From: an uncultured Frankiales bacterium
GTDB lineage: Bacteria; Actinomycetota; Actinomycetes; Mycobacteriales; SCTD01
Direction: 5' to 3'
Length of the DNA: 7,059 nt
NCBI GenBank assembly: GCA_946479905.1
Contig: CAMLIA010000205.1
Span: forward strand, 1-7,059
The first letter of the stretch is position 1; every line of letters begins with the position of its first letter. The notes under the pieces were generated by a model. The model was given only the letters and a program-made list of their open reading frames with translations, ran no database searches and had not been told where the DNA came from. Below are positions 1-4,152 of this stretch, piece after piece. The position numbers were made by a program, and so were the translations under genes.

Positions 1-560
1 ATGCCGAGGTAGGGCATGTCCCAGCGGCTGTCGGACAGGGTGTCGTCGAGCAGCGACTTGAGGTGGGTGTTGATCGGGTAGAGCAGGCCGATCTTCTCCT
101 GCAGCAACCGGGCGTAGGTCTCGGCGTGCCGCGCCTCGTCCATCGTCTGCGTCGCCGCGTAGAACTTCGAGTCCAGGTCCGGCACCGACTCCACGATCCG
201 CGCCGAGCAGATCATCGCGCCCTGCTCGCCGTGCAGGAACTGGCTGAACTGCCAGGCCGCGAGGTGCAGCCCCAGCTCGTTCTTCGCCTTCTCGTCGTGC
301 GCGAAGTGCTTGTCCCACATGGGCGTGCCGTGGATGGAGATGGCCTCCTCAGGCATGCCGAGCAGGTCGTAGCGGTCGACGTCGAGGTCCCAGTCGATGC
401 GGTGCACCTGGTCCCACTGCTTGTCCTTGCCCTTCTGGTACAGGTTCAGCAGCTGGTCGCGCCCGTCGTCGTACTCCCAGGTGAAGCGGGCGGCGCCCTG
501 CGCCTCCAGGTCCCAGGTCTCCATCTCGACCGGGACGGTGTACAGCTCGTGGGTGCTCAT
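1..560 (-). CDS. Ferritin-like diiron protein, N-terminal 186 residues (partial)
   Basis: This gene starts with ATG at 560, with an AGGAG ribosome binding site 5 nt upstream, and runs leftwards out of the window, so the C-terminal part is missing. The visible 186 residues include HGEQGA (Glu112) and DEARHAE (Glu142, His145). A glutamate followed 30 residues later by ExxH is the first half of the diiron site in the ferritin/ribonucleotide-reductase-like four-helix bundle, and the spacing equals that of the soluble methane monooxygenase alpha subunit (E114, E144, H147). The second Glu/ExxH half would lie beyond position 1. A soluble oxygen-activating oxidase or oxygenase is the likely class; the substrate is unknown. 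The segment before Glu112 is rich in Trp, Asp and Tyr with no signal peptide or membrane helix, so it should be cytoplasmic. Its start overlaps the stop of the TetR gene (ATGA), implying co-transcription and translational coupling. Fold is fairly sure, function is not. Confidence 0.75.
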   Translation of the reverse strand, partial: MSTHELYTVPVEMETWDLEAQGAARFTWEYDDGRDQLLNLYQKGKDKQWDQVHRIDWDLDVDRYDLLGMPEEAISIHGTPMWDKHFAHDEKAKNELGLHLAAWQFSQFLHGEQGAMICSARIVESVPDLDSKFYAATQTMDEARHAETYARLLQEKIGLLYPINTHLKSLLDDTLSDSRWDMPYLG

Positions 561-1111
561 TGCGCTCCTAGGAGGGACTCGACGAGTACGGCGATGTCGC
601 GGGCGACCTCGTCCGGGCGACCGCCCGGCAGGACGAGGTGGCTGAAGGTGAGCCGGGTGACGACGTCAGCGACCAGCAGGACCCGGTCGGACGGGATGGC
701 GGGCCAGTGCGACTGCAGGTGCTCCGCGAAGTGCTCGCGGGCCGCCTTCTGCAGGGACTCCCCGCGGGTCGTGAGGTAGGGCAGCAGCCCGCCGACGTCG
801 TCGGTGAGCACGGCCTTGAGCAGCGGGTTGCGGGCCGCCTCCTCCAGCGTCCACACGGTGCCGGCGGCGACCGCCTCCGCGGGCGAGCCCTCGTGCCCGA
901 CGATGGCGGCGTCCGCGCCCTGCATCCAGCGCTCGGCCTCCCGCAGGGCCAGTGCCTGTGCGAGCCCGTCCTTGGACCCGAACTCGTAGTAGAGGGTCTG
1001 CCGCGACACCCCGGCGGTGCGCGCGACGTCCATCATCCGGACCCGCTCCCACTCACCGGCCAGGGCAGCGTCGTAGGCCGCGTCCAGCAGCGCGTCCCGG
1101 GTGGTGAGCAC
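557..1111 (-). CDS. TetR-family transcriptional regulator
   Basis: A 184-residue TetR-type repressor, the usual length for the family. The N-terminal helix-turn-helix is at residues 26-47, with the typical VARTAGVSRQTLYYEFGSK pattern; the rest is an all-helical ligand/dimerisation domain without recognisable ligand specificity. I chose GTG at 1111. The frame stays open to a TTG at 1147, but those extra codons lie inside the promoter/operator palindrome and would add residues ahead of the normal TetR N-terminus. GTG at 1117 and 1129 are other options. No Shine-Dalgarno sequence precedes 1111, and a plausible -10 ends 6 nt before it, suggesting a leaderless transcript. The stop (557-559) overlaps the ATG of the diiron gene, so this is the first gene of a two-gene or longer operon. 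Two palindromes just upstream make autoregulation likely. The inducer is unknown, possibly the substrate of the downstream enzyme. Confidence 0.88.
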   Translation of the reverse strand: MLTTRDALLDAAYDAALAGEWERVRMMDVARTAGVSRQTLYYEFGSKDGLAQALALREAERWMQGADAAIVGHEGSPAEAVAAGTVWTLEEAARNPLLKAVLTDDVGGLLPYLTTRGESLQKAAREHFAEHLQSHWPAIPSDRVLLVADVVTRLTFSHLVLPGGRPDEVARDIAVLVESLLGAQ

Positions 1112-1147
1112 CGTCACACTCTTTGACACGACCCCGGTCCGTGTCAA
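1111..1147 (-). promoter_or_regulatory. Predicted promoter of the tetR-diiron operon
   Basis: On the minus strand a consensus -35 TTGACA (1147-1142) is followed after 18 nt by AAGAGT (1123-1118), a weak -10. The expected transcription start, about 7 nt further, falls on the GTG at 1111, giving a leaderless mRNA. Palindrome copy 1 covers the -35/-10 interval, so a bound repressor would exclude RNA polymerase. The -35 is strong; the -10 is poor, so the exact start is uncertain. Confidence 0.5.
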
Positions 1148-1169
1148 GACACGGATGGGTGCGGTGTCA
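1123..1169. promoter_or_regulatory. Tandem palindromic operator upstream of tetR
   Basis: Two copies of the same palindrome lie head to tail. Copy 1 is GACACG-N9-CGTGTC at 1125-1145, with flanking bases extending the arms to a perfect 8 bp (TTGACACG at 1123-1130, CGTGTCAA at 1140-1147). Copy 2 is GACACG-N9-GGTGTC at 1148-1168. Both share GACAC-N11-GTGTC and repeat with a 23-bp period, separated by AA. Copy 2 overlaps the stop codon of the MCE gene. TetR dimers bind dyads of this size and often repress their own gene, so the simplest reading is the operator of the adjacent regulator. That the TetR protein binds here is inference; the repeat itself is directly visible. Confidence 0.72.
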
Positions 1170-2441
1170 GGGGGCGGAGCCGGCGGCGGGTGCGACGAGC
1201 AGCATCTCCAGGTCGGTGGTACCGGCCGGCAGCGAGCGACGCGCGACCGGCCGGGGGGCCGACTCCAGCTGCGCGACGAAGCTCTGGCAGCAGCCGTCGG
1301 GTCCCTGCCCGGGGTCCTCGGGCGGGTCGCTGTCGTGGTAGCCGTCCTGCGGGTTCGCGTAGCTCGGGTAGGGCCGGATCCGCTTGCTGCCCATGCCGAA
1401 GCACTTGTTGTCGCGGACCTCCTTGTACTGCGGCTCGTCGCCCGGGCCGTACCCGCCCTGCCGGTCCTTGATCGGCTCGAGGGTGATGTGCAGGCCGCCC
1501 TGCAGGCCGCCCTCGGTGCGCTCCACCTCGACCTGCTGGACGACGATGCTGCTGAGCGTGCAGGCGTAGAGGGGCGCGTACCTCGCGTAGAGGCCGAGCA
1601 CCGGGCGGCTGAGCCGGGCCAGGTCGTCGAAGCGCTGCTCGTTCTGCGCGGTGATGGCCTGCGCCGTCGAGGCGAAGTCGCTGGTGCTCTTGAGGAACGC
1701 GTCGAGCTGGCTGCGCTGGTCGACCACGGACCGGCTGGAGAACGACAGGTTGTCGAGGGTCGTCAGCAGCGCAGGAGCCGCGTCGGCGTAGGTGTTGGCC
1801 AGGTCCGCGAGACCTTGCATGTCGCGCTGCAGCGTCGGCAGGGACGGGTTGAGGGAGCGGAAGTAGGCGGCCTGCTTCACCGCGGTGCTCCCGAGCTGGT
1901 CACCGCGGTCCCGGACGGCGGTGGCCAGCGCGTTGAGGGTGACCGCGAGCTCCTGGGGCTTGAGCGCCTTCAGCAGGGGCAGCAGGTCGTTGAGGGCCGT
2001 CTCGGTCTCGAGGGCGGTGGCGGAGCGATCCTGCTCGATCGTGTCGCCGTCGCCGATCGGCTCGCCCGCCGGGTCGTCCGGGACGACGAGGTCGACCTCC
2101 TTCTCGCCGAACAGGGTCTTGGGCAGCAGCTGCGCCTTGACGTTGCGCGGGATGCGCTTGGCCCTGTCGGGCTGCAGCGCCAGCGACAGGACGGCCCGGC
2201 TGCCGTTCGCCGTGATCCGCCGCACCTCGCCGACGACCACACCGCGCACCTTCACGTCCGCGTGGACCGACAGCTGGTTGCCCGCGCGGTCGGTCTTGAG
2301 CGACACGTCGACGGTCTTCGTGAACGCCTTGTCGTAGAGGGCGATCGACAGCCACACCAGCAGCGCGAGCACCACCAGGAACGCCACACCCGACAGCCGC
2401 TGCTTCGCGAGCGCTCGTCCTTTGCGGAGCGGCGGTGCCAC
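1167..2441 (-). CDS. MCE family protein (MceA-like), orphan
   Basis: A 424-residue protein of the mammalian-cell-entry family. A basic N-terminus and one membrane helix (about residues 17-36) serve as a signal anchor, followed by an MCE domain (about 38-120) with the motifs VKVRGVVVGEVRRI and LLPKTLFGEKEVDL. A long helical region (about 140-300) corresponds to the Mce4_CUP1-type C-terminal domain. The tail (about 330-424) is low-complexity, rich in Pro, Gly, Asp and Tyr, with Cys347, Cys384 and Cys385. MCE proteins form hexameric lipid-shuttle tubes or rings outside the inner membrane and normally work with a YrbE/MlaE permease and an ATPase. The domain most resembles the first protein (MceA) of actinobacterial six-MCE clusters. 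Here no permease or second MCE gene is adjacent: a divergent TRIC gene lies upstream and TetR downstream. GTG at 2441 has a good AGAGGAG site 8 nt before it. Confidence 0.88.
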   Translation of the reverse strand: MAPPLRKGRALAKQRLSGVAFLVVLALLVWLSIALYDKAFTKTVDVSLKTDRAGNQLSVHADVKVRGVVVGEVRRITANGSRAVLSLALQPDRAKRIPRNVKAQLLPKTLFGEKEVDLVVPDDPAGEPIGDGDTIEQDRSATALETETALNDLLPLLKALKPQELAVTLNALATAVRDRGDQLGSTAVKQAAYFRSLNPSLPTLQRDMQGLADLANTYADAAPALLTTLDNLSFSSRSVVDQRSQLDAFLKSTSDFASTAQAITAQNEQRFDDLARLSRPVLGLYARYAPLYACTLSSIVVQQVEVERTEGGLQGGLHITLEPIKDRQGGYGPGDEPQYKEVRDNKCFGMGSKRIRPYPSYANPQDGYHDSDPPEDPGQGPDGCCQSFVAQLESAPRPVARRSLPAGTTDLEMLLVAPAAGSAP

Positions 2442-2478
2442 TGCTGCGGCTCCTCTTCGGCGGGGTCGGGGTGCCCGA

Positions 2479-2507
2479 AACGTACCTGTGCCTCAGGGCA
2501 CACGCCA
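2479..2507 (-). promoter_or_regulatory. Candidate promoter of the MCE gene
   Basis: On the minus strand, TACGTT (2484-2479) fits the actinobacterial TAnnnT -10 pattern. The -35 position about 17 nt upstream (2507-2502) is only TGGCGT, a weak match. This would give a leader of roughly 30 nt that contains the AGAGGAG ribosome binding site at 2456-2450. Supported by position and the -10 only. Confidence 0.35.
2487..2502. promoter_or_regulatory. Palindrome in the divergent MCE/TRIC promoter region
   Basis: TGTGCC-TCAG-GGCACA is a perfect 6-bp-arm inverted repeat in the 87-bp gap between two divergent genes. It falls between the candidate -35 and -10 of the MCE promoter and on the expected -35 region of the TRIC promoter. 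That placement suits an operator acting on both genes. It is not followed by a T-run in either direction, so a terminator is unlikely. A chance palindrome in GC-rich DNA remains possible. Confidence 0.4.
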
Positions 2508-2515
2508 GGCACCCC

Positions 2516-2528
2516 TAGCCTCCCTGCG
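2516..2528 (+). promoter_or_regulatory. -10 element of a predicted leaderless promoter for the TRIC gene
   Basis: TAGCCT (2516-2521) fits TAnnnT and its last base is followed by exactly 7 nt before the GTG at 2529, so transcription would begin at or next to the start codon. No Shine-Dalgarno sequence is present, consistent with leaderless initiation, which is common in Actinomycetota. No clear -35 is visible. The same -10-to-GTG spacing recurs at 6394-6407. Confidence 0.5.
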
Positions 2529-3134
2529 GTGACAGTGCTGGTGGTCCTCGACCTGCTCGGGGTCTTCGTGTTCGCGCTCTCCGGCGCCTCGCTCGCCGTG
2601 GCGAAGCAGCTGGACCTGTTCGGGGTCCTGGTGCTTTCCGTCGTCACGGCACTGGGGGGCGGGCTGCTTCGGGACGTGCTGCTGGGCGACACCCCGCCGA
2701 TCGCCCTGCGCGAGTCCCGCTACCTCGTCGTGGCGTTGCTCGCCGGACTCGTGGTGTTCGTCGGCGCGTCCGGGATCGAGCACCTCGCGGCCCCGGTGCG
2801 CGTGTTCGACGCGGCCGGGCTGGGGCTGTTCGTCGCCACCGGCACCGCCAAGGCGCTGCACGCGGGTCTGGGGTCGGTGCCGGCCATCGCGCTCGGCTGC
2901 CTCACCGGCATCGGCGGTGGCATCGCCCGGGACGTCCTCGTCGCGGAGGTCCCTGTGGTCCTGCGACGCGAGCTGTACGCCGTGCCTGCCGTTCTCGGCG
3001 CGGCGGTCGTGACCGTGGGCGACGGGATCGGGGCACCCGGCGCCGCGACCGCCGCCCTGGCCGCGGTCGCCGTGTTCACCCTCCGGGTGCTGGGGGTCTG
3101 GCGCGACTGGCACTTCCCCGTCGCGAGAAGGTGA
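2529..3134 (+). CDS. Trimeric intracellular cation channel (TRIC/YadS, UPF0126) family protein
   Basis: A 201-residue, almost wholly hydrophobic protein with about seven membrane helices. It shows the internal duplication of this family: residues 7-57 and 94-143 each contain a helix pair ending in a glycine-rich signature, ALGGGLLRDVLLGDTPP (41-57) and GIGGGIARDVLVAEVP (127-142). The family (PF03458, formerly UPF0126) forms trimeric cation channels in the cytoplasmic membrane, selective for K+/Na+ in the prokaryotic members studied. The start is GTG at 2529, directly after the predicted -10 and without a ribosome binding site. GTG at 2535 is an alternative two codons later. The frame is open far upstream, but that stretch is only the antisense shadow of the MCE gene. 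The stop region carries the ribosome binding site of the next gene, so the two are probably one operon. Confidence 0.9.
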   Translation: MTVLVVLDLLGVFVFALSGASLAVAKQLDLFGVLVLSVVTALGGGLLRDVLLGDTPPIALRESRYLVVALLAGLVVFVGASGIEHLAAPVRVFDAAGLGLFVATGTAKALHAGLGSVPAIALGCLTGIGGGIARDVLVAEVPVVLRRELYAVPAVLGAAVVTVGDGIGAPGAATAALAAVAVFTLRVLGVWRDWHFPVARR

Positions 3135-3138
3135 TCCG

Positions 3139-3591
3139 GTGCCCCGGATCCTCGTCGTCCACCACTCGCCCTCGCCCGCGACCCGGGCGATGCTCGAGGC
3201 CGTCCTCGCCGGCCTCCGGCAGGAGGGCCTGGAGGGTGTCGACGCGGTGGTGCGGCCGGCGCTGACCTGCTCCCCCGTCGACGCGCTCGAGGCCGACGCG
3301 CTGCTGCTGGGCACGCCGGCCAACATCGGGTACATGAGCGGTGCGCTCAAGCACTTCTTCGACCAGCTGTACTACGTCGGGCTGGACGTCATGAAAGGCC
3401 GGCCGTACGGGCTGTGGGTGCACGGCGACAACGACGCCACCGGCGCGGTGCGCTCCGTCGAGAAGGTGGCCGATGCCCTTGCTCTGAAGAAGGTCGCCGA
3501 GCCGGTGTGCGTCATCGGCCAGCCGGACGCGGCGCAGCGAGCGGCGCTGGCCGACCTCGCCGCAACCGTCGCGGTCAGCGCTCAGCCGTAG
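3139..3591 (+). CDS. Small flavodoxin-fold / NAD(P)H-dependent oxidoreductase-like protein
   Basis: A 150-residue soluble protein with a flavodoxin-like alpha/beta pattern. Strand 1 (ILVVHHS, 4-10) leads into a phosphate-binding-type loop SPSPATRAM (10-18). Residues 58-76 hold the GTPANIGYMSGALKHFFDQ motif typical of the NAD(P)H:quinone reductase/flavodoxin branch, where the second flavin loop sits. It should bind FMN and carry out electron transfer or quinone/nitro reduction; the substrate is not evident. The length matches short flavodoxin-family members. GTG at 3139 is preceded by AGAAGG (3126-3131), 7 nt upstream and lying in the last codons of the TRIC gene, with only 4 bp between stop and start. 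Co-translation with the channel protein is therefore likely, though a functional link is not established. The 3' end overlaps the convergent MaoC-like gene by 10 bp. Confidence 0.82.
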   Translation: MPRILVVHHSPSPATRAMLEAVLAGLRQEGLEGVDAVVRPALTCSPVDALEADALLLGTPANIGYMSGALKHFFDQLYYVGLDVMKGRPYGLWVHGDNDATGAVRSVEKVADALALKKVAEPVCVIGQPDAAQRAALADLAATVAVSAQP

Positions 3592-4058
3592 ACGAGGCGG
3601 GTCACCCACTCGGCGATGAGCGCCGGCTTGGCCTCGCCCTCGATCTCCACCGTGATCGCGCGGGTGACGTGCAGGGTGTTGGCGTCCTTCTGCTCGACGT
3701 TGGCGATCGTCGACTGCGCGCGGATCTTCGAGCCGACCTTCACCGGGTTGATGAACCGGATCTTCTCGAAGCCGTAGTTGACGCCCATGAGGATGCCCTC
3801 GAGGGCCTTCGGGTCCTGCGGCACCGAGGCGAGCAGGTGCGTGAGCATCGACAGCGTGAGGAAGCCGTGCGCGATCGGCACCCCCCACGGCGACAGCTGG
3901 GCGCACTGCTCGGGGTCGACGTGGATGAACTGGCGGTCCTCGGTCACCTCGGCGAACGCGTTGATCCGCTCCTGGTCGACGAGGAACCAGTCCCCCTGGC
4001 CCTCGGCGGTGCCGATGCTCTTGGACAGGACTGCGAAGGCGTTCTCACCGTTGCTCAT
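3582..4058 (-). CDS. MaoC/NodN-like (R)-specific enoyl-CoA hydratase-type protein
   Basis: A 158-residue single hot-dog-fold protein of the MaoC dehydratase family. Residues 26-48 (FLVDQERINAFAEVTEDRQF then IHV) carry the hydratase-2 motif with the likely catalytic pair Asp41 and His46. PIAHGFLTLSML (61-72) is the conserved following helix, and residues 96-112 show the YGFEKIRFINPVKVGSKI pattern of this branch. Such enzymes hydrate trans-2-enoyl-CoA or related thioesters in the cytoplasm and act in fatty-acid or polyketide-type metabolism. The usual Gly before the catalytic Asp (TGD) is Glu here (TED). ATG at 4058 matches the normal family N-terminus and has AGGA 9 nt upstream. An in-frame ATG at 4103 would add 15 residues unlike the family, with its GGAGG 12 nt away, so it is less likely. 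It is a stand-alone gene, divergent from the cyclic di-GMP gene. Confidence 0.87.
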   Translation of the reverse strand: MSNGENAFAVLSKSIGTAEGQGDWFLVDQERINAFAEVTEDRQFIHVDPEQCAQLSPWGVPIAHGFLTLSMLTHLLASVPQDPKALEGILMGVNYGFEKIRFINPVKVGSKIRAQSTIANVEQKDANTLHVTRAITVEIEGEAKPALIAEWVTRLVYG

Positions 4059-4152
4059 GACCCCACGTCCTACCAGAAGCCCTTCCTGGTCCTTTCGGGC
4101 CATTCTGGATCTGGTCCTCCAGCGCAGCCCCCGAACCGTCGAAGATCGCCCT
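4059..4152. promoter_or_regulatory. Divergent intergenic region between MaoC-like and GGDEF-EAL genes
   Basis: This 94-bp gap must hold promoters for both genes, but neither is clear. For the plus-strand gene, GAAGAT (4141-4146) ends 6 nt before GTG 4153, a poor -10 in a leaderless position. For the minus-strand gene, CAGAAT (4107-4102) is a 4/6 -10 without a -35. Short repeats are visible: ACCAG-N9-CTGGT (4072-4090), CTGGA-N8-TCCAG (4105-4122), and CTGGTCCT twice (4086 and 4111). None is strong enough to name as a specific operator. Confidence 0.3.

Noticed and set aside
63..779. 238-residue plus-strand open frame opposite the diiron and TetR genes
   Set aside because: No domain; both opposite-strand genes have clear family motifs.
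1112..1147. TTG at 1147 as start of the TetR gene
   Set aside because: It lies within the -35/palindrome and would add 12 residues not typical of TetR N-termini; GTG 1111 fits promoter geometry better.
1139..1154. CCGTGTC-AA-GACACGG as an intrinsic terminator of the MCE gene
   Set aside because: The loop is only 2 nt and no T-run follows on the minus strand; it is better explained as the junction between two tandem operator copies.
1101..2528. Long open plus-strand stretch continuous with the TRIC gene, which would give a 677-residue protein
   Set aside because: It is antisense to the MCE gene, has Arg/Val/Leu-rich composition without domains, and the real TRIC N-terminus matches GTG 2529.
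3778..4152. N-terminal extension of the GGDEF-EAL gene to ATG 3778
   Set aside because: This stretch lies largely antisense to the MaoC-like gene and shows no domain; GTG 4153 begins directly ahead of the first GAF domain.
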